Source: Fredinandcohnia onubensis (GTDB lineage: Bacteria; Bacillota; Bacilli; Bacillales; Bacillaceae_L). From it: DNA of 64,000 nt. The stretch spans positions 36,702-100,701 of the forward strand of contig NZ_NSEB01000014.1 of assembly GCF_002734215.1 (NCBI RefSeq), given 5' to 3'. Shown here one piece after another: positions 25,299-34,017 of the stretch; within the stretch, counting starts at the first letter, position 1, and every line of letters begins with the position of its first letter. The notes beneath the pieces are model-generated. The model had not been told where the DNA came from. It was given only the letters and a program-made list of their open reading frames with translations, and ran no database searches. A program made the translations under genes and the position numbers.

Positions 25299-26042
25299 TT
25301 ACTTTTTTGGCGACCCTCGATAAACTGCTTCTCGAAGCTCTACTGCATACTTATCAAAGTACGGCACCCCCATTTCGGCAGCGATACGTAATTCTTTTTC
25401 GATGTCATATGGAACACGAACAATTTCGATTGAAAAAGGTGCGACTTCCCTTGATTGGTAGTTCCCGTGTAGGATGGCAAAGGTTGCATGTATTGTATCA
25501 AGCGGGTTACCGACACTTCCTACATTTAGAAGGGTTTGCTCTGTATTCATTGGTTCAATCAAGGCAGCATGAATATCTCCGAAACCAATAATGTCTGGTG
25601 TCTTTTCCTCTAAAGGAGTAATCCATTCAGAGTAATCAAACATTGCCCTTTTCTCCTCGTCGGAATGAATCATGGGGACAACACGGTGGTGGACACTTTT
25701 TGAAGAGGCATGGTACAACCGAATGTATTTCCCACTCATATAAAAATCAAAATGGAAGGGAAGGGTTCCTAAGTATGAAAGGCGTTCTTTGCCAAGCTGA
25801 TTTCGGTGCCATGTGATTCCGTCATCAGGATGTTCATTTTGAATAAAGTCATCCCAATTTCCCAAAAGCACAACCTCACACACATCTTGAATCCGGTCAA
25901 CTGCGGCGGCTGAGTTTGGCCCTTTTCCTACAAGGTCTCCAAGACAAATGATGGTCTTGATTTCACGAACTTTTATATGTTCCAAGACAGCTTCAAGTGC
26001 TGTCATATTTCCGTGTATATCGGAAATGAGCGCAATGCTCAT
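25299..26042 (-). CDS. Metallophosphoesterase (YfcE/calcineurin-like)
   Basis: 247-residue dinuclear-metal phosphoesterase. The metal motifs appear in order: DIHGN at residues 8-12, GDLVGKGP near 36-43, GNWDD near 61 and GFGDIHAA (GxH) near 155. It most resembles stand-alone phosphodiesterases of the YfcE/MJ0936 class that act on small phosphodiesters or nucleotides; the natural substrate is unknown. GGGGGC lies before the ATG at 26042. It is a single-gene unit. Confidence 0.85.
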   Translation of the reverse strand: MSIALISDIHGNMTALEAVLEHIKVREIKTIICLGDLVGKGPNSAAAVDRIQDVCEVVLLGNWDDFIQNEHPDDGITWHRNQLGKERLSYLGTLPFHFDFYMSGKYIRLYHASSKSVHHRVVPMIHSDEEKRAMFDYSEWITPLEEKTPDIIGFGDIHAALIEPMNTEQTLLNVGSVGNPLDTIHATFAILHGNYQSREVAPFSIEIVRVPYDIEKELRIAAEMGVPYFDKYAVELREAVYRGSPKK

Positions 26043-26189
26043 GCTAAAGCCCCCTTGGTTTTAGTTATAGTAATCTAATAATAAAATAGATTGAAAATTT
26101 TGTCATTATTAAATTAACTAAAATTGCTAAATATTCTTTCCATCTATGTTTCGTGTGTTTAGAATGAAGAAAAGGGGGAGAGCGCTGTC

Positions 26190-27077
26190 ATGATTCAAAG
26201 GGTGATTTTATTTAGTATTATATGTTCGGCTTTTTTGTTAGCTTCTTGTTCATCTAAAGAAATGAAAGAAGTTGGGGGAGTTGCATACGGGAATCACAAT
26301 ATTGAACAGAAAGAAGAAACGATTCCAAACGCAAGATTTTCCGTTGATCGATCCTGGAAAAATGAATACCTTCTTGAAATAAAAGGGGAATCTCCTTACC
26401 TAGAAAAAAAGACCGTAACGTCTATGCAAAAATGGCGGGAGGAGATTATTGAATTCTCAAAAACTCAAGAAAATGTGTATATCAATGGTCCTAATAAAAA
26501 ACAAGTGTCTTTAACGTTTGATGATGGGCCAGATAGTACGGTGACATCAGCTGTGATTGGAGTCTTGGATCAATACGGGGTTAAGGGGAATTTCTTCTTT
26601 TTAGGAAGTGAAGCCGAGAAGCATCCAGAGGTAGTGAAAGAAGCCTATGAAAAGGGGCATCTTGTTTTAAGTCATAGCTACCATCATGTTCAATTAGATA
26701 AGTTGTCTGAACCCGAAGTCCGTAATGAAATAGAACAGGCAGGAACTGCGATTGAAGAGATCATTGGTCAAGCGCCCGCATTAGTAAGAACACCGTACGG
26801 CTCAACAAATGAATTGGTGGCAGAGGTTGCAAAAGGGAATAATGTCTCAATCATTCTCTGGTCAATTGATTCACTTGATTGGGCTCAAAGAAGTACGGAT
26901 GTCATATCCTCCAATGTACTTTCAAACATTCGAAACGGTGACATCATACTCATGCACACAGACGCAGATGAGTACGATACATATGAGGTCTTGCCAAGTA
27001 TCATTGAAGAATTGCAAGAGCAGGGCTATGAAATAGTGGACCTCGAAACATTGCTTGGTCTACCAGCATATCAATAA
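26190..27077 (+). CDS. Polysaccharide deacetylase lipoprotein (NodB domain)
   Basis: 295 residues. A lipoprotein signal (LLASC, Cys near 20) leads to a linker of about 80 residues. The NodB domain follows: LTFDDGPD with the metal-binding Asp near 110, SHSYHH near 162 and RTPYGSTN near 200. LWSIDSLDW and ILMHTD complete the active site. It would remove acetyl groups from peptidoglycan or a similar cell-wall glycan outside the membrane. GGGGGAG precedes the ATG. A terminator follows. Confidence 0.9.
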   Translation: MIQRVILFSIICSAFLLASCSSKEMKEVGGVAYGNHNIEQKEETIPNARFSVDRSWKNEYLLEIKGESPYLEKKTVTSMQKWREEIIEFSKTQENVYINGPNKKQVSLTFDDGPDSTVTSAVIGVLDQYGVKGNFFFLGSEAEKHPEVVKEAYEKGHLVLSHSYHHVQLDKLSEPEVRNEIEQAGTAIEEIIGQAPALVRTPYGSTNELVAEVAKGNNVSIILWSIDSLDWAQRSTDVISSNVLSNIRNGDIILMHTDADEYDTYEVLPSIIEELQEQGYEIVDLETLLGLPAYQ

Positions 27078-27085
27078 AAAAAAGA

Positions 27086-27125
27086 ATCGTAGGCATCATT
27101 GTAAATGAACCTACGATACTTTTTA
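27086..27125 (+). terminator. Terminator after the deacetylase gene
   Basis: ATCGTAGG/CCTACGAT stem followed by a T-rich tail between convergent genes. Confidence 0.75.
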
Positions 27126-27130
27126 TTTTA

Positions 27131-27982
27131 TTATCTGATGTCTACTTTCCCGCTATTCACTTCAATTTTCACATCATAGGTACCTGCACCATGTTTACCT
27201 TCAATGCTTCCTTTATTTCTTGTGGAGTCATCAAGGGAAAAATCATTAGAAATGTAGCCGCTATTTGCTTTACCGTCTAATGTAAAATCAGCATCATTTG
27301 GTAAGTCAAGGTCAAGTAAGCCTGATCGAACATCTGCATCAATGGAATCAGTAAGTTTCGAAATGGTTGCTTTTAATCGTCCAGAGCGCACTTCAGCTTC
27401 AAGTTTTCCCTCATACTCATCAATCGTTACATTCCCGGAACGAACATCAATTTCACCACTTTTTGTTGTAAGCTTCTCAATTCTAGAATTTCCCGAAGCT
27501 ACATTGTGTGTAAAATGTTCAACAGAAAGGTTTTGCAAACGTAAATTTCCAGAATGGACATCGGCTGAGAGTTCTTTGATTTCCATAGGTTTTCCATCAA
27601 ATTCCAAATGACCTGATCCAACTCTAAGTGAGAGTTCTTTGTCAAAGTCTTCGGGGATATAGACGGTAAGTTTCGTATTGTCAAAGAAAGGGAACCCGTT
27701 CCAGTTAAAGAACCCACGTTCATATGTAACTTCTATTGAGTCACCGCTTTTTGAAACATGAACTTCACCTTTCCCTTTTAATTCTGCTTTTACGTCATCA
27801 CGATTTTCAGGGATAACGGTCGTGCTAATGGATGTTATATCGATTTTGATTTCATCAATTCTTTCTGTTACCTTAGCTGAGTCCCCAGAATTCCCAAAAG
27901 GAAGCCCTGGAATTCGGTAGAGGTTTGTCATGACGAGATAAACCCCAATAAGAATGAAAAATATAATTAAGATTTTCTTCAT
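27131..27982 (-). CDS. DUF4097 family beta-strand repeat protein (LiaG-like)
   Basis: 283 residues with one N-terminal membrane helix (ILIIFFILIGVYLVMTNLY) and a large extracytoplasmic domain. That domain is built of short repeated beta strands with DVRSGN/VASGN/EVRSGR turns every 18-20 residues (about 150-240), the hallmark of DUF4097. Similar proteins sit in envelope-stress operons such as liaIHGFSR, but no two-component genes are adjacent here, so a stress role is only inference. Ends close to the deacetylase terminator. Confidence 0.82.
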   Translation of the reverse strand: MKKILIIFFILIGVYLVMTNLYRIPGLPFGNSGDSAKVTERIDEIKIDITSISTTVIPENRDDVKAELKGKGEVHVSKSGDSIEVTYERGFFNWNGFPFFDNTKLTVYIPEDFDKELSLRVGSGHLEFDGKPMEIKELSADVHSGNLRLQNLSVEHFTHNVASGNSRIEKLTTKSGEIDVRSGNVTIDEYEGKLEAEVRSGRLKATISKLTDSIDADVRSGLLDLDLPNDADFTLDGKANSGYISNDFSLDDSTRNKGSIEGKHGAGTYDVKIEVNSGKVDIR

Positions 27983-28092
27983 TTTTCTAACCTGCCTTTA
28001 TCATTTATTCTATCCTTATCATAAAAGAGGAATAAGAATTAAGTAACGCACCACCGATATATTTCCAAATAGGACCTGAGGCTTATTAAAAG

Positions 28093-28124
28093 AAAAAAGC
28101 AGATTGTTTTCCATACAATCTGCT
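28093..28124 (-). terminator. Terminator after the HxlR/DUF24 gene
   Basis: GCAGATTGT/ACAATCTGC hairpin followed by TTTTTT on the minus strand. Confidence 0.85.
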
Positions 28125-28137
28125 CTACGTTGGTGAT

Positions 28138-28455
28138 TTATGATTCTATTTTAACCCAGTCCTGCGACCATTTTTGAATTTCATCCATCAAAGGTTTTAA
28201 GGCGAGCCCTTTTTCGGTTAACGAATATTCAATGCGTACCGGGGTTTCTGGGTACACATGCCTTTTTACAATACCTTGATTCTCTAGATCTTTGAGCCTT
28301 TCTGAAAGAACTCTTCCACTAATTCCAATCGATGATTCAATTGTACAGAAACGCTGTGGACCTGAAAGAAGTTGATAAATAATGAGTCCTGTCCAGCGTT
28401 GGCCAAGTAAACTCATAGCTTTTTCAAATTTAGGACAAATTACATTTGAATCCAT
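28138..28455 (-). CDS. HxlR/DUF24 family redox-sensing regulator (CatR/YodB-like)
   Basis: 105-residue winged helix protein. It carries Cys7 in the context VICPKFEKA, the position of the thiol that senses quinones and diamide in YodB and CatR. The domain continues with LLGQRWTGLIIYQLLSG, ISGRVLSERLKDLENQGIV and RIEYSLTEKG. It is divergent from a CatE-like dioxygenase gene, the same partnership as CatR with catDE in B. subtilis. A palindrome overlaps the shared promoter region. Repression relieved by quinone alkylation is the likely mechanism. Confidence 0.88.
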   Translation of the reverse strand: MDSNVICPKFEKAMSLLGQRWTGLIIYQLLSGPQRFCTIESSIGISGRVLSERLKDLENQGIVKRHVYPETPVRIEYSLTEKGLALKPLMDEIQKWSQDWVKIES

Positions 28456-28511
28456 ATTTCCTTCACCCCTATACCTATATTATAGCGCATTGTAAGAAAT
28501 AATAAACTTAC

Positions 28512-28558
28512 TTGACATAATCTAATTACTAAAATATAATTACTTACATAAAGTAAGT
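28512..28558 (+). promoter_or_regulatory. Promoter and DUF24-type operator of the VOC dioxygenase gene
   Basis: TTGACA (28512-28517) and TATAAT (28535-28540) with a 17-base spacer. Directly downstream is the perfect palindrome ACTTACATAAAGTAAGT (28542-28558), placed to block transcription when bound. AATTACT half-sites also occur in the spacer. Confidence 0.82.
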
Positions 28559-28590
28559 TAGTGAATATGAAATTTAGGAGGCATAAAAAT

Positions 28591-29442
28591 ATGAAATATC
28601 AACGCCCACCATATACATTTGTAGAACTTGTAGAGTTAAAGGTAACAGACATACAGCGTTCTTTAACGTTTTATCAAAATATAATTGGATTCAAGGTATT
28701 AGAGCAATCGGAGACAAAGGCGCTATTAACTGCAGACGGTAAAACAGCATTGTTATCAATTGAACAGCCTGAGAACATAACGCCTAAAGAGCCACGCCGT
28801 ACAGGGCTTTACCATTTTGCATTGCTTTTACCATCCCGTGCAGAGCTTGGTAAAGTACTTTATCATTTAGTCCAAAATAATATACCAATTGGCGCCTCTG
28901 ATCACGCAGTGAGTGAAGCCCTCTATTTAGATGATCCAGATGGAAATGGAATTGAAATTTATGCAGACCGTCCGGACACAGAATGGGAATGGTCAAATGG
29001 CGAAGTGAAAATGGTGACAGAACCACTTGACGGGCAAGGTGTACTTGCATCTGCGAATGGTGAAAAATGGACCGGACTACCAGAAGGAACGGTCATGGGC
29101 CATATTCACATGCATGTATCTGAACTAGCAAAGACAGAAGAATACTATACCAAAGGTCTTGGTTTTGATGTTGTAACTCGTTACGGAGGCATGGCATTGT
29201 TTATCTCAACAGGCGGATATCATCACCACATTGGTCTCAATACATGGAATGGCGTAGGGGCACCTGCACCATCTGAAAATAGTGCAGGGATTAAGAGGTT
29301 TACACTTGTATTACCAACTGAAAATGCATTACAAACAACTATTGAAAACCTAAAGAAAATTGGCGCATATGTTCAAGAAGAAGATGGAGTCGTGGTTACA
29401 AAAGACCCTTCAGACAATAAAATAAAACTTGTTGTTGCATAG
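28591..29442 (+). CDS. catE: VOC-family dioxygenase, catechol-2,3-dioxygenase-like (CatE)
   Basis: 283 residues, the length of B. subtilis CatE, which opens catechol rings and helps against quinone stress. Two vicinal-oxygen-chelate domains are visible: residues 8-120 with VELKVTDIQRSLTFYQNIIGF and YLDDPDGNGIEIYADRP, and 165-283 with HMHVSELAKTEEYYTKGLGF. Metal ligands are likely His in GHIHMHV, His near HHHIGL and Glu in GIEIYAD. AGGAGGC precedes the ATG at 28591. The divergent DUF24 gene supports this function. Confidence 0.82.
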   Translation: MKYQRPPYTFVELVELKVTDIQRSLTFYQNIIGFKVLEQSETKALLTADGKTALLSIEQPENITPKEPRRTGLYHFALLLPSRAELGKVLYHLVQNNIPIGASDHAVSEALYLDDPDGNGIEIYADRPDTEWEWSNGEVKMVTEPLDGQGVLASANGEKWTGLPEGTVMGHIHMHVSELAKTEEYYTKGLGFDVVTRYGGMALFISTGGYHHHIGLNTWNGVGAPAPSENSAGIKRFTLVLPTENALQTTIENLKKIGAYVQEEDGVVVTKDPSDNKIKLVVA

Positions 29443-29455
29443 GTGACAATGGATA

Positions 29456-29487
29456 AAGTAGCTATCTTCGGGTAGCTGCTTTTTTAT
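29456..29487 (+). terminator. Terminator after the dioxygenase gene
   Basis: AGTAGCTA/GTAGCTGCT-type stem with TTCGGG loop, followed by T6. Confidence 0.65.
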
Positions 29488-29690
29488 TAGGATGACATAA
29501 GTTATACCTAAACAACTGCTAGGTTGCTAGTTTTGTAGGAATGAATATGATATAATTGGAAATGTATGGTAGGCCTTTCTGCGTTTAAGGAAGGCCTCTA
29601 TTTTTATATGCAAAAAGGAAGGGGAAATAAAAATGAAGGTGAAAATGAAATTTTGCAGAGTGTTTGATCCTAGCAAGGAGGATATCTACT

Positions 29691-30110
29691 ATGAGCCATA
29701 AGGATTATTTTAATGATCAGCTCCATTATATCGACCAACATTTGCAGGAATTAAACAATCTCTATTCTTCCTCCACACCACTTAAGGAGAGGAATCAGAC
29801 TTTCTTTCGTTCATATGTCAGTGAACTTAAAAGCTATGTAGAAAGTGGTGCGGTAGAACCCATACCTAAGGTTTTTATTGGAACAAAGGTAACGGTCATG
29901 TTTGATGGGGAAGACGATACAGAGGATTATTATATATGTTTGCCGAAACAATCGGACCCGGATGCCGGATGTATCTCATTTTTATCACCGGTTGGAAGAC
30001 AATTATTATTGTGTAAAGTAGGCGACAAAGTACTGCTGAGTACACCAGCGGGAGGCCTTCCGGTCATGATCCAAGATATAGCATTTGCAGGAAATTTAAT
30101 TTTGCAGTAA
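29691..30110 (+). CDS. GreA/GreB family C-terminal-domain protein
   Basis: 139 residues. The N-terminal half is helical and charged (about 1-50), and the C-terminal half matches the FKBP-like domain of Gre factors (VFIGTKVTVMFDGEDDTEDYYICLP, then FLSPVGRQLLLCKVGDKVLLSTPAGG, spread over about 58-125). It is shorter than GreA, and the long coiled coil with its acidic tip is reduced. It may bind RNA polymerase without normal cleavage activity. AAGGAGGAT sets the start at 29691. Not the housekeeping GreA. Confidence 0.78.
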   Translation: MSHKDYFNDQLHYIDQHLQELNNLYSSSTPLKERNQTFFRSYVSELKSYVESGAVEPIPKVFIGTKVTVMFDGEDDTEDYYICLPKQSDPDAGCISFLSPVGRQLLLCKVGDKVLLSTPAGGLPVMIQDIAFAGNLILQ

Positions 30111-30227
30111 TAGTGCTGAAAATATAATTAAGCGCTTACAATCCACTTCTTTTAATATGTGTATAAAAGGAAGTGGATTTTTGCTTGTTAAAAAGTGAAT
30201 TATTCGTTAAAATAGCCTTTATATTGA

Positions 30228-30472
30228 ATAGAAAAGTGATGATAGGAATCAGTAGCAGCTTATCTCCCTGTAGCAGAGAGCCGGTGGTTGGTGAAAACCG
30301 GAACAAAGATAAATGTGAATTACCTCCTTGAGCTTTCTTTGTGAACTCACGTTTAGTGAAAATTAGCAAAGAACGGACGAGCCGTTATTCGAATGAAGCG
30401 GAAGATACATATCTTCAATCAAGGGTGGTACCGCGTGCAACCACGTCCCTTTTTTAGGGGCGTGGTTTTTTG
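30228..30472 (+). promoter_or_regulatory. Tyrosine T-box leader upstream of tyrS
   Basis: Within the 395-base gap before tyrS is a full T-box. It has a stem I region with an AGAGAGCCGGTGGTTG-type loop, a specifier GAATTAC with codon TAC (Tyr) at 30321-30323, and the T-box TGGTACCGCG at 30426-30435. The terminator ACCACGTCCC/GGGGCGTGGT with T6 ends at 30472. Uncharged tRNA-Tyr should pair with TAC and the T-box to permit tyrS transcription. Confidence 0.95.
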
Positions 30473-30505
30473 TGTTTTCTACTATAACAAACAGGAGGCA
30501 AACCA

Positions 30506-31750
30506 ATGGAGAACTTTATCGAACAGTTAACAGACGAACAGAAAATAGAATTGGAAAGACAATTTGCTATTTACACAAATGGGGTACAAGAGGTTGTCCC
30601 AGCACATGAATTAAAACAAAAAATTGCAAAGTCCATTGTGACCAACCAACCATTAAAAGTGAAGCTCGGGCTTGATCCATCAGCGCCAGACGTTCACTTA
30701 GGTCATACAGTGGTGTTAAATAAATTAAAACAATTTCAGGAAAATGGTCATGTGGTCCAGCTTTTAATTGGTGACTTTACAGGGAAGATTGGGGACCCAA
30801 CTGGAAAATCCGTTGCCCGCAAGCAGTTAACTGATGAAGAAGTTAAACATAATGCAAAAACATACTTTGAGCAATTTGGAAAAGTATTAGACACGGAGAA
30901 GGTTGAGCTTCATTATAATTCCAAATGGCTGTCTACATTAAATTTTGAGGATATTATTAACTTAGCGGCAAGTATTACGGTCGCCCGTTTACTTGAAAGA
31001 AATGATTTCTCTGAGCGTTTAGAGACTGGAAAACCGATTTCTCTTCATGAATTTTTCTACCCACTTATGCAGGGGTATGACTCAGTTGAACTAGAAAGTG
31101 ACATTGAACTAGGTGGTAATGACCAGCATTTCAATGTGTTAATGGGAAGACATTTACAAGAGCATTTTGGTAAAGAAAAGCAGGTTGTGATCCTTCTACC
31201 ACTATTAGAAGGACTTGATGGCGTTGAAAAAATGTCTAAGTCAAAAGGAAATTACATTGGTGTGGACGAGGCACCTAATGATATGTATGGCAAAACAATG
31301 TCCATTCAGGATGAAATGATGGCCAAATACTTTGATTTAGTGACAGACCTTTCTTTAGAAGAAAAGAATGAAATCAAGGCTAATATAGAAAACGGCACGT
31401 TACACCCACGTGATGCAAAAATGCTTCTTGGAAGAACAATCGTGAGAATGTATCATGGTGAAGAGGCAGCTCAGCAAGCGGAAGAACATTTTAAAACAGT
31501 CTTCCAAAAAGGTGTCATTCCGGAAGACATTCCTGAAGTAACTTGGTCAGGAGAGAATAACATTTCGATTATTGACTTACTTGTTCACTTGGATTTACAA
31601 AAGTCCAAAGGAGAAGCCCGGAAAATGATTCAAAATGGCGGCGTCAAACTAAATGGTGAAAAAGTTGAAGATATTCATCTAGAGCTTGAAATAACAAACG
31701 ACATGATTGTTCAAGTTGGAAAGCGTAAGTTTGTAAAAATTAAAAAGTAA
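30506..31750 (+). CDS. tyrS: Tyrosyl-tRNA synthetase
   Basis: Charges tRNA-Tyr; 414 residues of the TyrZ-like subtype, as judged from the long N-terminal helix and the length. The class I motifs are [11 protein letters not shown] (HIGH-type) near residue 53-63 and KMSKSKGN near 230. An S4 RNA-binding domain occupies about 345-414. GGAGGC precedes the ATG. The T-box leader with a Tyr specifier confirms the assignment. Confidence 0.96.
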   Translation: MENFIEQLTDEQKIELERQFAIYTNGVQEVVPAHELKQKIAKSIVTNQPLKVKLGLDPSAPDVHLGHTVVLNKLKQFQENGHVVQLLIGDFTGKIGDPTGKSVARKQLTDEEVKHNAKTYFEQFGKVLDTEKVELHYNSKWLSTLNFEDIINLAASITVARLLERNDFSERLETGKPISLHEFFYPLMQGYDSVELESDIELGGNDQHFNVLMGRHLQEHFGKEKQVVILLPLLEGLDGVEKMSKSKGNYIGVDEAPNDMYGKTMSIQDEMMAKYFDLVTDLSLEEKNEIKANIENGTLHPRDAKMLLGRTIVRMYHGEEAAQQAEEHFKTVFQKGVIPEDIPEVTWSGENNISIIDLLVHLDLQKSKGEARKMIQNGGVKLNGEKVEDIHLELEITNDMIVQVGKRKFVKIKK

Positions 31751-31759
31751 CAAATAAAA

Positions 31760-31796
31760 GCGGGGCGACAATCCATTGATGTCAGCCCCGTTTTTT
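31760..31796 (+). terminator. Terminator after tyrS
   Basis: CGGGGCGACA...GTCAGCCCCG hairpin followed by T6. Confidence 0.9.
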
Positions 31797-31829
31797 ATAA
31801 GAGCGCCAAGTAAAGCGCGCTTTTCTTTT

Positions 31830-32669
31830 TTATTTTCCAATAAACATTTGTGACCAGTAATTACCGCTAGCTTGGTGCCCAACTCCGATATGAGTAAAGT
31901 TTGGACTTAGGATGTTTTTACGATGTCCTTCACTGTTCATCCAAGCGTTTACTACGGCCTCTGGTGATGCTTGTCCTTTTGCGATATTTTCACCAGCTGT
32001 CTTGTACGATACGCCGAAATCCCTCATCATATCAAACGGAGATCCGTAAGTCGGACTTGTATGAGAGAAATAATTTTTTTGCTGCATATCATTAGCTTTT
32101 GTTTTCGCTACTTTACTTAATGTTGTATCGGCTTTAAGGGCAGGTAAGCCGTTTTTCGTACGTTGTGCATTCGTAAGGTCAATAACCTGTCGTTCAAAAT
32201 TACTAATTCCAGCGGCAGGGGCTGGGGCCGGAGCAGGTTGCTGTGTAGCAGGCTGACGGTTTTGTTCAACAGGCGCTGTGTCACCTGTCGGGTAATTAGG
32301 TGCCGGAGTCACATTATTTGGTGCTGGTGCAGCATTATTACCATTACCACGACCTATAAAACGATTTAAATCATTTGGAATTGCGTTTGTACCGTCAGGC
32401 GTACGAACAACAACTTTTTTATTGATAAACCGATAATACTGTTGTTCTCCTTTTGCATGTTGTACGCTTGTAGTATGTGGATATCTATCACTGGACGTTG
32501 TAGTACGATAGGGACGGTCTTGTTTAATGATATAGCCGTTATTCACACTTTCAACGTTTGCTGACCGGTTATTGTCATCTGCAGCATTGTCGTTATTATT
32601 ATTACATGCGGACAATAAAAGCATTGCAGAACCAAGAATCGCGATACCTGTTTTTGTAAATCTTTGCAA
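31830..32669 (-). CDS. CAP/SCP-domain lipoprotein (YkwD-like)
   Basis: 279 residues. A lipoprotein signal ends LLLSAC (Cys near 22). An Asn-rich linker, a middle segment containing HTTSVQHAKGEQQYYRF, and a Pro/Ala-rich stretch (about 120-160) lead to the CAP domain (160-279). There the conserved LTNAQRTKNGL, YFSHTSPTYGSPFDMM, AGENIA and GHRKNIL are visible. TTG at 32669 behind AAGGAGG is chosen over the upstream ATG at 32798. Outside-facing protein of unknown activity, often spore or envelope associated in bacilli. Confidence 0.85.
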   Translation of the reverse strand: MQRFTKTGIAILGSAMLLLSACNNNNDNAADDNNRSANVESVNNGYIIKQDRPYRTTTSSDRYPHTTSVQHAKGEQQYYRFINKKVVVRTPDGTNAIPNDLNRFIGRGNGNNAAPAPNNVTPAPNYPTGDTAPVEQNRQPATQQPAPAPAPAAGISNFERQVIDLTNAQRTKNGLPALKADTTLSKVAKTKANDMQQKNYFSHTSPTYGSPFDMMRDFGVSYKTAGENIAKGQASPEAVVNAWMNSEGHRKNILSPNFTHIGVGHQASGNYWSQMFIGK

Positions 32670-32851
32670 TGTAAATTCCTCCTTCGCATGATTGGATTTA
32701 CTTTTATATTTTGCTTCTGCAGTTGCGAAAGTATTGGTGGTAATTAAAGAGAATCGAATCGGCAAAAAACCCATCGAACCCCTTAAAGAAAGTAACAACT
32801 TCCAATAAAATAAAGGAAGAAAGCAAATACAAAATACATGAGGTGAAAGCG

Positions 32852-33472
32852 ATGAAAATCATTGATATTTCTCAGCCTTTAAGTCATAAAACCCAAGAGT
32901 GGCCCAGCGATACCCCCTTTAACTACGCTCTCACATGGTCCATTGAAGAAGGTTCAACCGTTAATGTAGGACAAATCACAACAAGTACTCATATTGGAAC
33001 TCATATTGATGCTCCATTTCACTTTGATAATGAAGGAAAAAAAGTACATGAACTAGACCTTGACTTATATGTAGGAAAAGCAAGGGTGATCGAAGTATCA
33101 AGAAAAAAGGAAATTAAGATTGAGGATTTAAAGAAGTTTGACTTATCCGGTGTTAAGCGGCTCTTAATCCGTACTAATTCATGGGAAAATCGGAACCGAT
33201 TTCCGACCTCTATTACAAGTTTAAATCCAGAAATTGCATTATATTTAGCTGAAAAAGGAATTCAATTAATTGGAGTGGACACTCCGTCTGTCGATCAATT
33301 GGATAGTAAAGACTTACAGGCCCATCATCAATTACATAAGCGTGGAATCCATATACTTGAGGGAATTGTCTTAGAACATGTTGATCCTGGAGATTATGAA
33401 TTAATCGCACTGCCACTTCCAATCGTTGGTGCTGATGGGAGTCCTGTTCGCGCCGTTTTGAAGAAATTATAG
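32852..33472 (+). CDS. kynB: Kynurenine formamidase (cyclase family)
   Basis: 206 residues, the normal length of bacterial KynB, which cleaves N-formylkynurenine to kynurenine and formate. The metal motif HIGTHIDAPFHF near residue 47-58, the early DISQPL, and GVDTPSVDQLDSK plus HHQLHKRGIHILEG are all typical. GAGGTG sets ATG 32852. The other kynurenine genes (tryptophan dioxygenase, kynureninase) are not adjacent, so another arylformamide or a related cyclase substrate remains possible. Confidence 0.82.
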   Translation: MKIIDISQPLSHKTQEWPSDTPFNYALTWSIEEGSTVNVGQITTSTHIGTHIDAPFHFDNEGKKVHELDLDLYVGKARVIEVSRKKEIKIEDLKKFDLSGVKRLLIRTNSWENRNRFPTSITSLNPEIALYLAEKGIQLIGVDTPSVDQLDSKDLQAHHQLHKRGIHILEGIVLEHVDPGDYELIALPLPIVGADGSPVRAVLKKL

Positions 33473-33484
33473 GGAACGAAGAAA

Positions 33485-33514
33485 AATCCATTGTCATAAG
33501 ACAATGGATTTTTT
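33485..33514 (+). terminator. Terminator between kynB and a convergent small gene
   Basis: AATCCATTGTC/GACAATGGATT perfect hairpin followed by T6. Confidence 0.9.
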
Positions 33515-33546
33515 AAACCCTCTAGGTGAAGGGAAAACATGCAGGA

Positions 33547-33696
33547 TTAACAAGCAGCAGGTATGAGGTCATTTTGATTAACAAGCTCTACCTTAAATAG
33601 TAATTCCATTTGTTTGATCTCATACATTCCATTTTCATAAACGTACAGAACTTCATACAAATCGTCTTTATAAACGACTTTATCGCCCAATTTCAC
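33547..33696 (-). CDS. Small hypothetical protein (49 residues)
   Basis: A short frame with a GTG start at 33696 behind TAGGAGGTAG, a strong ribosome site at good distance. The product begins MKLGDKVVYKDDLYEVLYVY and ends LIPAAC. It is likely a small beta-rich fold, with no membrane segment and one C-terminal Cys. I do not recognise a family. It converges with kynB and shares the bidirectional terminator. Confidence 0.65.
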   Translation of the reverse strand: MKLGDKVVYKDDLYEVLYVYENGMYEIKQMELLFKVELVNQNDLIPAAC

Positions 33697-33841
33697 GGAA
33701 TACTACCTCCTAATGAATGCTTATCCCCAGTTTAATATATAAGAATTCTAACTTCTATACACCTTTAGTTATATTCTGGTAGATAAAAATGCTGATTTTC
33801 ATTTAAATAATCGAAATATTTGATGTAAAACAACTTTTAAA

Positions 33842-33857
33842 AGTGGTATAGACAACT
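33842..33857 (+). promoter_or_regulatory. NagR (YvoA/DasR-type) operator upstream of the PTS gene
   Basis: AGTGGTATAGACAACT, two mismatches from the palindromic dre consensus of GntR/HutC regulators of GlcNAc use. The identical 16-mer occurs before nagA at 35571. Binding by the NagR encoded at 37564 is inference. Confidence 0.8.
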
Positions 33858-33920
33858 ACACAGCCGGGTGTTAAAATGAGTTGCAGTAATTAATCTGACT
33901 ATCCTTTGGTTACACTAACG

Positions 33921-33934
33921 TGTAAGCGTTAACC
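33921..33934 (+). promoter_or_regulatory. Probable CcpA cre site
   Basis: TGTAAGCGTTAACC fits the catabolite-responsive element TGWAANCGNTNWCA except for the last base. It lies 84 bases before the PTS gene. Together with the NagR operator it accounts for the 320-base gap. Confidence 0.6.
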
Positions 33935-34017
33935 ATTTTGAAATCATTCTTGAAATATTGAAGTAGTTAAAAACCAGAGAATAGAAGGAAATCACAAAAA
34001 TATAGGAGGAATTCATC

